Shown piece by piece: positions 12,701-24,430 of a stretch of 64,000 nucleotides of DNA (its first letter is position 1; each line of letters begins with the position of its first letter). The stretch covers positions 51,166,103-51,230,102 of the forward strand of contig NW_025335568.1 in assembly GCF_004798865.1 (NCBI RefSeq). Direction: 5' to 3'. Source of the stretch: Varanus komodoensis (Eukaryota > Chordata > Lepidosauria > Squamata > Varanidae). The position numbers and the translations under genes were made by a program. A model generated the notes under the pieces. The model was not told the origin of the DNA and ran no database searches. It saw nothing but the letters and a program-made list of their open reading frames with translations.

Positions 12701-14548
12701 TGAAGAGCTTAAGATGAACAGGTTGCATAACTCAGACCAAGAATGAGTAGGAGGGATTCATTCAAGTTTTGAAGAATTGCTGCATAGGAATATAATGCTG
12801 TTTCTTCCCCACTTCTCCTGTGACACCTACTGTGATGAATTTAGATTTTCCCCGAAGCAGGTCATCCATCACAATGTGTAGAAAAAGCTTCGAAACAATT
12901 TAATGGTGTGTAGATTTGACATTTAAAAAAAATGCTTAGCTAAAACTTTATATATATGGCTAGAATTAAAAAATGAAGTTTTGCTTGTGATAATGCAAAT
13001 GTAAGAATCTTCAGAAACAAATGGGATTTATTGGTGCATAATGATAGCCATAAATATTATTGAAGCCATAATTCTGTAGTGGGAGTGGAAGGGTACCAGA
13101 GGGAAGTTCTCATGAACATTCCAGATGAGTTGCATCTGCTTCATGTTCAGGGGTCTTTCAGCCCACACACCATTTTCTCCTGGTGTGCTTTCCTGTTTGG
13201 AGTAGGAAAAGCACAACTAGAAATCTGAAAAGGAAGTGATGGCAATACACTGTGAGGAAACGCTTTACATGCCCTTCCTTTTTAGAACCTGAAATCCTGA
13301 AAAGCACATCTAATGCTGACAGATCATGTAAACTAAGAAGCTAGTCAGCAACTCCCTTCTTCTCACACCCATTTGCATGATTAGAAGATGCTCAGTGTAA
13401 TTTGCATGTGGGTGCTGGGCATTCTAGTCTGTTCATTCAGAGGTTGCTGGGAACTGACACAGGCTTGCTCCTTAGTCTAATCTATTCACATTTCTTGGGG
13501 CTCACCATGATAAGTTCTGCAACAATCATGGATTTGTCCGATGGAATTCAATTTGTCTTGTGGGTGTGGAAAACAAGTCTAAAAAATGTACATTCTTTTC
13601 TTAGGCAAAACACATGCTCAGTTCAAGATGCATTGCGCCAAGAAAAGCAAGAAACAGAAAAACAGTATAAAGCATCTTGCAGCTTCACTTTGGATGCTAT
13701 AAAAGAACACGTGTGGCAGGAAACTGAGCAGAGAGCTGAGAGATTGTGGAGGCTGTGGAAGGCTATGATCAAATGAAGTGGGGGAGGGAGAGGAGAAGAG
13801 CATGATTTCCATGTTTTCCATGCATACCTCCACCCTTTGATAAGCATTTTGCCAGTTTGAAAGAATTCCTGGATAGTAATTTTGCACATTTACTGTACGA
13901 CAAACCTCATGTATGGTAGCAGATTTCCGTCAGTACAAAGGAGGTTAGGATTGTTGCCAAACATCAGTATAAAAGGCCACTGAATGATACTGACAGCCAC
14001 ATGGTCAATGGCTTGAGTAAAACAGCACCAGAGCAGGTAGGTGAACAGTGATTCTATTCTGCTAACGGAATCAAGAGATTAATGTGTTTTTAATTACTAT
14101 ATTCTATTAACATATGTGTAAGTCATTAAATGAATAGCAGGAGAGCAGGAATTGCCCCATTCCCTACTAGAAACAGCAAGTGCTGGTTTCACAGGGATGA
14201 ACTGTTGCTTTCACGCGGCTGATGTAGTGGATTGTGCTTATAAACATCTCTGTCAGCCATTATCTAATTACAGTGATGGATTGCCATTATCAAGCAAGTC
14301 TCCTTTAGGGTAAGTGGCAGAAAGAGGGAGAGGGAAGAACAGAAGCAATTTCTTATAAAAAACAACAACAAAAAACAAAAAATGATGGCACATTTCAATA
14401 GGAACACATAAAAGCCCCAGAAAACAGCTTGGGAGCTCACTAATGAAGCCAGGCAACATCTGTAAGGTACAGGGAACAAGCAGAAGGAGAAAAATGGTAA
14501 TTAAGATCATGGTCCTCCAGCAGTGGGGAACACAAATGAGGCAAGTGC

Positions 14549-14569
14549 AAAAAAAAAAAAAAAAAAAAA
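14549..14569. repeat. Poly(A) tract
   Basis: About 21 consecutive adenines. No retroposed gene was recognised immediately upstream, so I cannot say whether it is a retroposon tail. Confidence 0.9.
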
Positions 14570-17500
14570 TCATGCATCATTATAATTCATTAACAGGCTT
14601 TATTGTTGGAGCACTGGCTGAAGGCCTAATGTCCAATCTCTGAAGGTCAAACTAGATAAAACATCAGGATATTGTTATGCACTTAAACCATCTGGAGCCA
14701 ATCTTTTCATTGGCATCAATGGAAGGTTTTATTTTAGAAGCTGAATTTCCATGGAGAAGAGTTGTTTGGGGGTGCCAAAGTGCAGAGGGAAAACAACCAA
14801 ATTTGGTTACGGTGAGCAAGAGGAGGTAGAGCCAAAATTAGCTACCATTGCTTAGTAAGAAATCCCAATGTTATGAAATTCAATAAAGGCAATATGAGAC
14901 TTAAATACTGCTAAAGCATACATGGCTGACTTAAGAATTAGTAATGGCCATGTATTATGTAACGATGAGCTGGTCCTTTGAAAATTGGACCTATTTTCTT
15001 TATCTATCATGAGCTAGGGAAGCAATGTGCTTGTGACTGGCATGTAATTAGTCACAAAAAGCATGTAAAAAGCTATCTAGATAACACAATAAATAACAAG
15101 ATCCTCAGTCTTTCTTGTGCCAGAAAAGACACAAAAAAGATAGGGGTTGAAAGGATGCATCAGATGGTCCATGGGCAATTCCCCCCACTCCACCCCAGCA
15201 ACTGTTAGCATCACTTTTAGTCAAATAAAAGCTCTCCTCAAAGAGTGGTAATTAATGTAACTAAGATAATAATACTTTTCTTCCCTGAGGTCCAAACTTG
15301 TTTAGAGGTGATGGGTTGGATCCAAGACACCCACCTCATTGATGGAAGGGCTCCACTCAGAAGAGCTGCTTCTGCCAACTCTTCAGGCATCTCCCCCTGG
15401 CCTCTGCACCACAGCTAACCTCACTCAACAGGGCTCTCTGTGCAGCATCTTCAGAGTGACTGCTTGATGTTAGGGAAGTCTCTTTCTATTAGTCCAGGTG
15501 TATGTACCTAATCAGGATCTCACCTCTAGTAATTTCTGTGTATTTTGCTGTCTTCATAAACATGTGAGTTCTTCATGGGATAAAAGACAATAGGAAGTTG
15601 ATGTTTAAATCCAATGACTTCCAGTTACCTGGGCTGTGGATTAGGTTTGGACAAGTGGGATCTGTGCAGATTGTCACAGCGTGGAGTGGTCCTCAGGATT
15701 TCAGCCAGCCGTGGCCCCTTTCAATATATTTCTTTCCATTCCTTCACTGCACAACAGATGCTCAGCATTCTGTTGCATTGAGTGTGGTCGGTGCTGAGTA
15801 GGCTAACTTCAGCATTTTCACTCTTAAATTTCCTCCTCATGATTTAAGGTGCAGTCCAATGTGACTGAGCATAAGAGATTATGGACATCCTATGCATAAT
15901 GGGGAATGCAGAGGGGTAGATTGCCTTCCTGCTCCTTGTGTCCTGCGGATTAGCTACACAGCTGATCTGTCATCTCACTGAAGCTCCTTGAAGTGGGAGG
16001 GAAGGAGGCTGAAGCATTGCCAGGATACCTTGTATCTAGGTGATGCTAGTCTCCCCCCCTTTCCCGAATACCCCCTTTGCCCTTAAGATTATGCTCTCAC
16101 TCTTATGACTTCGGACAATCATTCTTAGCTAGTCTCTCTTCTCCCTTCCCAGCAGGTCAAGATTAGAAGCTTCTAACTATACTTTTTTATTATGTTAAAT
16201 ATGTTAGTTATGTTAACTGACTAGTCAGGACTAGCTTTGTGATACAAGAGGAGTAATATAAAGGTTATTAGCAGAAAGTATCCATCAAGTTAATGAGCCT
16301 ACTAATTGTGAATTTAATTCTTCCCATGCCAGAATTTGATCCCAAATTAAATCCCTGTTCTCCACCAAATAGGATTGGCTCTATCCTCAGGGAGGTTAAT
16401 ACTACTTGTGGGCCAAACAGCAGTTACTTGTCTACTTATTTGACTTGGCATTGAACCACTGGACTGATCCAATTATACCCCCACAACCCTTCCAGTGCCT
16501 CCCCCTTGAGAAGACCAATCTGTTTCTCACCAGTTCCCTTGCTTATCTCAAAGCTTTTCTGATATTTCAGCTAAGTACTCCAAACCCATTTCTTCTTTCA
16601 GTTCAGATTCAGTCTGAAGAATGCTGTGTTTTGGGAGAAATGGGCCAGGTCCCTACAGCAATGTGGCTCTTCCCATGCTGACTGTGGGGGAAAGTGCAGT
16701 GAGGGCAGCTCTGCAGGTCCAAGGTCAGAGCATTTTTTTCTCAGTCTCAAGAGTGGGAATCTGAAGCATTCTATGGTCCTCCAGAGACCATCTAGGGACC
16801 CTAGGATTGCTCAGCCTATTATGCATTTAAAGTTCTCCTGAGGATGCCAGTGTCTTGCCCTTTTTCTTGGCTGTATAGCTTTGGTGACAAATTATTAAAG
16901 AGTTTGATATTTAAAAGCTGTTCATCTCTGATTTTGTAGCACATTATAATATGTAAATTGGCCCACAAACTTGATGTCTCCATCCCCAGAATATCAGGGA
17001 CATCTGTTTATCCCCAAATTTTCTTATGTAAATGTTCCAAGTTCTACAGGATATCATATGAATGGTTTTCATTCTTATTGCTACCACATTATATGCTATC
17101 CTTTTTCCTCTAGTGAGATTTAGCAGTGTGCAGTGACAGAAAGACATAGAAACTGATAGTTTGGTTCTCTAACAGCTTTGGACAGATAAAAAAGAGGGAA
17201 AGAAAGGAGGTTGTACTTGAGTGATTCATAGCTTCCAAGTAATGCATTTTTCTGTTCAGGTTATCATCCAGGGAAATAAATCTATAATCCTGCAGCACAG
17301 GGCATGAGTCACATCCATAATATAAAACAGTTAAAAAGCTCAATTTTCCAGAAACATTTGAATAGAGGCAAGTTGCACAAGACAAATTAGCTTTGCAAAT
17401 TAATTTTGGTACCTTTTGAGCTCAGCAAGGCATAGGCAATGTTGGCTTTAACATGTCCTAGTGAGGATTCTATCATCATTAACAATTATGTTTATATAGT

Positions 17501-18429
17501 AAAAACATTTCTCTATTTGTACTTCTATGGATCTTCATAGCATGATCCTCTGTGTACTTCCCCAAAAGTTTCACTTGAGTTTACTGAGGCTCATTCCCCT
17601 GTCAATATGCTGAGGGTTACAGGCCATTTCAGCAGGTCTTACTCCCATGTGAACAAGGGTGCTTCCAGACAAGGCTTTTATCAGCACCACACTACCTCAT
17701 TCATACACCGAATTTTGCAGACGTCCCAGCAACACAGTCTTCTAATTGTACTGCTCTTATGCTTTCCCCAGCTTCGACGGTATTTTCTCTTTTTACCAGA
17801 AAAACGAAGAGTGTTGAGATAGAAAAGGCAGAATAACTGCACCCTTCCGAGCAGAAGGCATCCCGGTCCTTTCAGGTTAAATTGTGCGAAAGAACCCAGC
17901 GGTGGCGCAATAAAACCTTCACTTGGAATCACGCTTAGTGCTACAAGCCCTCGATTTAGAAGTACCCCGTGCCTATTTAGGAGGGCATTCTTGGAATCTT
18001 CACATGAATTCTCTCAACCATCAGGGCATGACGCTTGTCAAGCAGGCAGGCAAGGGCAGAGCCCTTAAAATGCTGCATCATTTTAATCTTCCCATCAGGA
18101 ATGGCCGGAAACAGCATCCAGGGCTGCAGCCGATATTCAGGCGCGGTTACTGGAAAGCCACGTGAGTCCGACAGTGTGAAATGGAATTTTACTGTGAATA
18201 TAGTGAAATACACCCTCAAAACGATAAGGGGGCCATCATATATACACATAGAAAGCAACAGTGGCGTGTAATAGCGATTACATTGAGGAGAACAGGAAAT
18301 ATGAGGGTCTGGTTAGACCAGAATGGAAGTGTGGAGGAGATGGTGTGCCACGAACTATTGTACAGGCACCACACTATCTCATAGAATCATACAAAAGGAA
18401 GCGAAAGACATTATCAACAATCATGGGGT

Positions 18430-18632
18430 GAATTTATTAATCTTAGGCTGCAATACAATGCCCATTTATCTGAGAGTCACATCCATTAAATTCACTTACT
18501 TCCTAGTAGACTTGTATAGAATTGCGCTATTAAGCTGCAAACCTATCCATATTTACGTGGGAGTAAGTCCCATTAAACACATTGGAACTCGCTTCTAAGT
18601 GGACGCGTATAAGATTGCACTGCTGGGTGCCA
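18430..18632. repeat. Dispersed squamate repeat ('gggagtaagtcccatt' family)
   Basis: The block contains 'gtgggagtaagtcccatt' and 'ttctaagtggacgcgtataa' followed by 'gattgcactgctggg'. Related pieces occur at about 4480-4540, 19625-19680, 25440-25590 and 48660-48755, so this is an interspersed repeat. I recall this motif as common in lizard genomes, but cannot name the family. The copy lies just upstream of the BET1 promoter. Confidence 0.55.
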
Positions 18633-18719
18633 ATAAAAGAAAGAAAGACATAAGAAAAGTAAATAGCTGCGCTTTCTTTCTTTTTTAAAATGACATCATT
18701 TTTTGCTTTGTTTTATATT

Positions 18720-19113
18720 GAGAAGCCTAGGCGGGCGCGAGTCTACGCCATCCTACAATTCACTCTTCGGAGAAACGTGTTTCCCGACACAGAATACCAG
18801 CGTTAGCGCAGGCGCTTTCAAGCTGTCTCCCAGAACTACATTACCCAAAAATCTGTAGGACTCACACTTTCCTTTCTCTAGTACTTTTACCTCAGAGACT
18901 ACGTTACCCAAAAGGCCGCGCGAAGGCAAAGTGAGAGACTACATTACCCGGAAGCCTTTGTGGGGACACAAAGCTGTCGTGGCGTTTGTGGGGTGATCGG
19001 GAGAGTTCGTCAGGCTTTTTTTACACACACCCCATTCTCTTTCCTCGGTTGAGTGCTGGCTTCAAGTGTTACAAGGAGCAAGGCTTTATTCCATCTCCCC
19101 ACGGCGTGCCAGG
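18720..19113 (+). promoter_or_regulatory. BET1 promoter region and 5' UTR, with repeated ACTACA motifs
   Basis: This stretch is richer in CpG than its surroundings and lies directly before the BET1 start codon. It contains three near-identical motifs, ACTACATTACCCA at 18835, ACTACGTTACCCA at 18898 and ACTACATTACCCG at 18938, and a weaker CTACAATTCAC at 18753. The ACTACA core is the known submotif bound by ZNF143/Staf and THAP11. The third copy overlaps CCGGAAG at 18948-18954, an ETS/GABP-type site. No TATA box is evident, as is usual for housekeeping genes. The transcription start cannot be fixed from sequence alone. Confidence 0.65.
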
Positions 19114-19132
19114 ATGAGGAGGGCTGGGCTGG
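19114..19132 (+). CDS. BET1: BET1 coding exon 1
   Basis: The ATG at 19114 opens MRRAGL plus the first base of a Gly codon, followed by a donor reading G|GTAAGTGG. This start was chosen because the six residues equal the conserved BET1 N-terminus and the phase-1 junction joins exon 2 in frame. Confidence 0.93.
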
Positions 19133-19308
19133 GTAAGTGGCGGTGAGCTGGGGTACTCTGGGACCGCTTGGCCGGGCCTAGGTGGGATGAGATTTGTTGT
19201 CAAGGCCTCGGTTGTTAAGGACCTACCACATTCAGACTCTTAAGATCTAATCCAAGACTTTCCAGATACTACTTTAGATCACCCCTAGGAGGCTGGAGCA
19301 GGAACGCC

Positions 19309-19355
<47 letters not shown>

Positions 19356-22300
19356 GAATGCCTATTATTAGTAGTAGTACTAGTGTATTTCCTAATCATT
19401 TCGTTTCTATACCTTCTAAGAGCCGCAGCTCTCTGGGAGGTTCACAGCAATTCATACAATTAGAACACACTAATGGACATAACATGGCAATTTAAAAACA
19501 TTAAAACCATTCAAAATATTTAAACCAAAATTGTTACCAGTGGAAAGCAAGGGATTGGAACATAATTGCTTCATTATCCCTCCTCCCCCCAGAATGTTTT
19601 GTTAATCTCATCCCAGTACTGATGTGCTCAGTAGGACCTATTCCTAAGTAAGTGTGTATAGACCTGCAGCCTTAATTTCACATTACTTGGAACTTAAGGA
19701 GTTTCCAGGTGAGCTTGGTGCCATTGCCTTGCTTTTTTAAAGGAATTTTGCCAAGGCTCCAGCTGTTACCTTTTACACATAACCTTCTCATTTTTTCCGA
19801 CCTCTCCTTGTTTTCTTTCTATTGCAGAAAATATGAAAAAAAGTTTCTGCTCGACAATTACCTATGGATGCTCAAATAAAATTCCAATAAAACTACACAT
19901 TGCCTTCTTTTGTCAGCAGTAGGAGCCTTCCAACCTTACTTGCAGTAGTTGTTGGCTCCTGCCTGAAGTTGATCAAAAGTCTGCAGATATTGGTAGTGCA
20001 AGTAGTGTTGTTGAGCTTTCTTGCTTAGGCGCCAAGTTCTGATTTAGTGTGCAATTTTATGCATGTTTAGAGAGGGGAAAAGTCCTCTAACTCTTAGAGA
20101 AGTATAAATATAAAGCTCAAGTATCCTTTTAAAATAGTAGATCCTTTGTATTCAATTATGTATTTCATCTAACTCTGCAGTTGTACGTTCTCTGATTGTA
20201 TGTCTATTTTAACTTCTTTAGTTTATACTTGCATGTTTTACATTTACAAGCCCTCTTTCCAGAGTTTGCCCTTAGTGTATATGTCATGTTGAGAAGTGCT
20301 TGAGTCTTCTTCTATCTTGTAACAGCCATATGGCTCTGAAAGTGGATTAAGACAAATTAACACAGCATAAGGTCATCAGTGATGTCTAGTTATGTTGGCT
20401 GTCAGTTCTTTTCAGGATCACATGGGGCTGTCTGTTGGGGGACAGCAGTGGGAGAGGCCTGTTGTCCTGAAGTCCGGCTCTGGAATTCATTAGTACCTGT
20501 TAGGCCACTGTGGTATAAAGAATTAGATGGGCCTTTGATCTGATCCAGTGGTGTACTTCCAGTGTTCCCTTGTAACCCTTTTTCCAGTAAAGAAGAATGG
20601 TAGATGTTGTATTTGAACAAGATAGTCTATTCAAATATTACTGTCTTTGCATGGATGGACAGAGCAGTCACTCTGTATTCCAGTACTGCTTGCATTGCCC
20701 TTTTAATGCTTCTTTTCCTAGTACTTTTTAGTGCAATTTTTTCAGTAGCAAAATGACCCTATAACCTGAAGAAAAGAAGCATCCCATTTCTATTCAAGCA
20801 GAAATAACTGAGGGTGGCTTAGCCATCCCACTTCCTTTTTGCATTCAGTTTGGGCACCAGCTTCATCCTGAGCTGCTACTGGTGAAACGCATAGATTACC
20901 AGTACCAGTAAAGAAATAGTTTTGTTTAGTCGCAAAGTTGCGCCCAACCAATCATGACCCCATGGACAACATTCATCCAGGCTCTCCTGTCCTCCACCAT
21001 TCCCCAGAGTCCACCCAAGCTCACACCCACTGCCCCAGTGACTCCATGTAGCCACCTCATCCTCTGCTGTCAATCATTCCCAGCACCAGGGTCTTCTCCA
21101 ATGAGTTGTTCCTTCTTATTAGGTGGCCAAACTATTTGAGTTTCATCTTCAGTATCTGGCCTTCTAAAGAGCAGTCAGGGTTGATTTCCTTTAAGATTGA
21201 CTGGTTTGATCTCTTTGCAGTCCAAGGGACTCTCAGGAGTCTTCTCCAGCACTACAATTCAAAGGCCTCAATTCTTCAGCACTCAGCCTTCCTTATGGTC
21301 CAACTTTCACAGCCATACATTGCAACTGGGAAAAACGTAGCTTTGACTATATGAACTTTTGTCAGCAGGGTGATGTCTCCGCTTTTTTAGTATGCTGTCT
21401 AGATTTGCCATAGCTTTCCTCCCAAGGAGTAAGTGTCTTTTAATTTCTTAGATGCAGCCACCATCTGCGGTAATCTTGGAGCCCAAGAAAATAAAATCTG
21501 TCACTACCTTCATTTCTTCCCCATCTATTTGCCAGGAAGTGATAGAACTGGATGCCATGATCATAGTTTTCTTAATGTTGAGTTTCCAGCCAACTTTTGC
21601 ACTCTCTTTCACCCACATCAAGAGGTTCCTCTTCACTTTCTGCCATTAAAAGAAATAGTGTTAAAGTAAAATGACAGTAGTGAGCCAAACCAATAATGTG
21701 GTTCCGTTCACTATAGAGGGCAAGAGTAGGCAATCATTTTGGACCATGGACACATTTGCCAAATTGAGAAACTCTCCTGGGCACCACCACAAAATGGCAT
21801 CCCTGGGAGGCTTAGCAAATCACAAGTAACCTCTCCAAAATACCATGTTCAGTGGTGAGATCTGATCTTTGAAGCCTCATTTTTCAGCACCAGTGAAAAC
21901 CTATTTCACATCCATTCCAGCTGCCTTAAGAAAATGTGTTGTTATTATTATTATTTTTTTTTAATGGGAAGGGTAGGGTGCCTTTGCCAGTAAGTTGACC
22001 AGAGGTGCATTAGTACCCATGGGTACCACATTGCAGACCTGTGGTATAGGGGTTTGTGAATGAGGCTGGTATAAAAATTAAAGCAGTAACTCTGAAGCTA
22101 CCACCGAAATAGCATTGAGAGGTACAGTACATTCAAGGTCTGGGAGCAGTGAATGTTATAGAAACAGTAGTGTAGATCATGTGGATATTCATATATTCCA
22201 GTTGATTTGGTTAACTCAGCTCAACAGAGTTCTTTGAGATTTATTCACAAATAAATATACATGGGCTTAAACTCCCATTCTTCTGTCTCCAGCAATAAAT

Positions 22301-24392
22301 TACATTCAACCGTTTGCTGAATGGATAAGGTATGAAATAGCACTTCCTGTTATAATTGTAATATTATGTAATATGTAAGGAGCTTGCTTAATTTGGTCAG
22401 CAAACTAATGGAAAGCTAGGATTTTCTGGAAACAGTCCCTGTGGAATAATTAGGAACTTGTACAAAGATAGGCTGCCTGCACAGTAATTTGGTGGCATTC
22501 TGTTATAGCACATTCTGCATAATATGTCTTTCCCTTGTGACATTGTCCTTCTTTACATCTTTCTCCCATTCTTCCCCTTGGACTGCCTTGTCAAAAATGT
22601 TATCTTTCTGCTGTGGAGGAACTGCCTCACAAAGTTAGTCAGCTGTGCAGCGATCCATGAATTTTGAGTTGAACTTTCTGGTCTCACCATTCTGTTTTGT
22701 AGAGGAGGAAACACAAAGCATCTCAGGAGGGGTGTTTTTTCTTTCCTTTACACTGAACTTTTGCAGAAGTCATGACCACTGTCCCATGGCAATTGCTTTT
22801 GGAAAACCTCAGCAAGAAATATTCCCCTTTATTTGAAAACCTGTGTGCCACCCTTCTGTTTCAAAATACTGATACAATAAAATCCCACCACAGTTAAACT
22901 CTGTGTTAAAACCACAAGAATGACGAGGCACAACAGAATAATAAAATCCAGCATAAATGGGAACTCATCAGTTAATAACAGCTTCAGTTGATATATAGGA
23001 AGGCCTGGCCACGTGGAAGTGTCTTTACCTGCTAATAGGAGGATATCAGATTTGTTGTCAGGAAAGAATTATGCATGCAAGCTTCCATAACTGAGCAGAC
23101 TCCTTCTTTGGTTTCCATGTGACCTAGTTTAGTAAGTCAGAGGTCTTGGAGGAGGACTTCTGATAATGATTGTAAAGTTTAGGGAGGCCCTAACTCTAAC
23201 CCTAACCCAAACTGTTTATTACATTAAGGGTGATCACTAGCACTTTGATGCATATTCACAGACAGACATGCATCCTGTGCAGTTGCTTAAGAAATGGCAA
23301 AATATAATCTTTGTAGCCAGGCCTCGTTAATAGTAGTCTAGCATTAGTCCGGCAAATAACTGACAGACATTTGTAGGAAATCTTTAAAGCTAGCCTCATC
23401 TGTAGCATGCTGCAGTGGGATCAGCATGTTATCAGGGCATGGGATTTGGGATTTCTGTCCCAAAAGGGTTGCAAGTATACCAGTGAAAATTGCTGCATGT
23501 AGTAGTTGCCACCTGGGCCTCCAATGACAGAACAGGATCTATCAGCATCGCAAAGCTGTGAATCTGATCCTTTAGAATAGAGGTGGTACATACAGCTTTT
23601 GGTCATTCTCTCTGGGGTCCAGGGGCCCCTATCATTTCTTCCCACAGTCCAACAGATCAGTCACCAACTAGGTAGTAGCCAAAAGACCACTGCTTCAATA
23701 TTAGAACAGTGATCTTAATCAGGATTGTTGGTTATGGGGAAGAAGCTTCAACCTCCCCCTTCCCACAATAGTCACAGTACAGTAGTGGGGAAACAGCAGT
23801 CTTGATCTGGATTGTGGCAAGGTAGAAAGGCTTTAAACTTTCCTCAGCTTATAGACTACCCAGCCAGCTTTGTCAGTTGTCAGGGATTATGGGAGTTGGA
23901 ATCTAAAACATCTGCAGAGCATAAGGTCAGGAAAGCCTGCTTTGATCTCTCTATCTCTGCATGCTGAGATATGGTAGGAAGAGCCCCTGACCCACTACCC
24001 TTGTAGCCAAGGAGACCACATAGCCCTTCTTGAGAATTAAACTTCATTGAGAATAGATCCGTCACCACCTTCCTGCTCAGATGAATCACTTAGCAGGAGA
24101 AACCTCTATTTTCTCAGAACCAAACTTCAGTCCCTTCCCCCGTCCCCAGTTTGGTACTGCCCCCAGTCATCAGTTTGGCACCTCCACCTGAAAAGGAGAA
24201 ATAGATTTGGTTGCATCAGTGAGCTGGCATCTCGCTCCAAATGTGCTGGAGATCTCCAGTGAGGAAAGGTGATGTTTTTTCCTTCTGAAGGCTGGAGTCT
24301 TCAGGAAGGTGCCAACAAGATCTTGCTGATATGGATACCTCCTGCAAAAACAAAGTGAGAAGGGAGAGACTCTCCCCACCAAATGTGTGTGT

Positions 24393-24430
<38 letters not shown>

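Larger units (their letters stand above)
1..18720. other. Intergenic region upstream of BET1
   Basis: I recognise no host exon here. The stretch is a mosaic of old repeat fragments, listed separately: LINE 3' ends near 240-512, 985-1080, 3230-3600, 7130-7570, 8020-8370 and 9620-9790, a 5S-derived SINE near 5785-5940, and simple repeats. Open frames are short and mostly start or end in repeats. The longest is 253 codons on the minus strand at 3747-4508; it begins inside a dispersed repeat and matches nothing I know. From about 9800 to 17500 I see only unique-looking AT-rich sequence. Confidence 0.6.

Noticed and set aside
13402-13776. Plus-strand 124-codon frame with a charged tail (QDALRQEKQETEKQYK and on)
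   Set aside because: Looks helical but matches no known gene, has no supporting splice or promoter signal, and the reverse strand is equally open.
1-18720. Possible neighbours expected near BET1 in other vertebrates (GNG11, TFPI2, COL1A2, CALCR)
   Set aside because: I looked for the farnesylated G-gamma end, Kunitz-domain Cys patterns and Gly-X-Y repeats on this side and in the rest of the window and found none.
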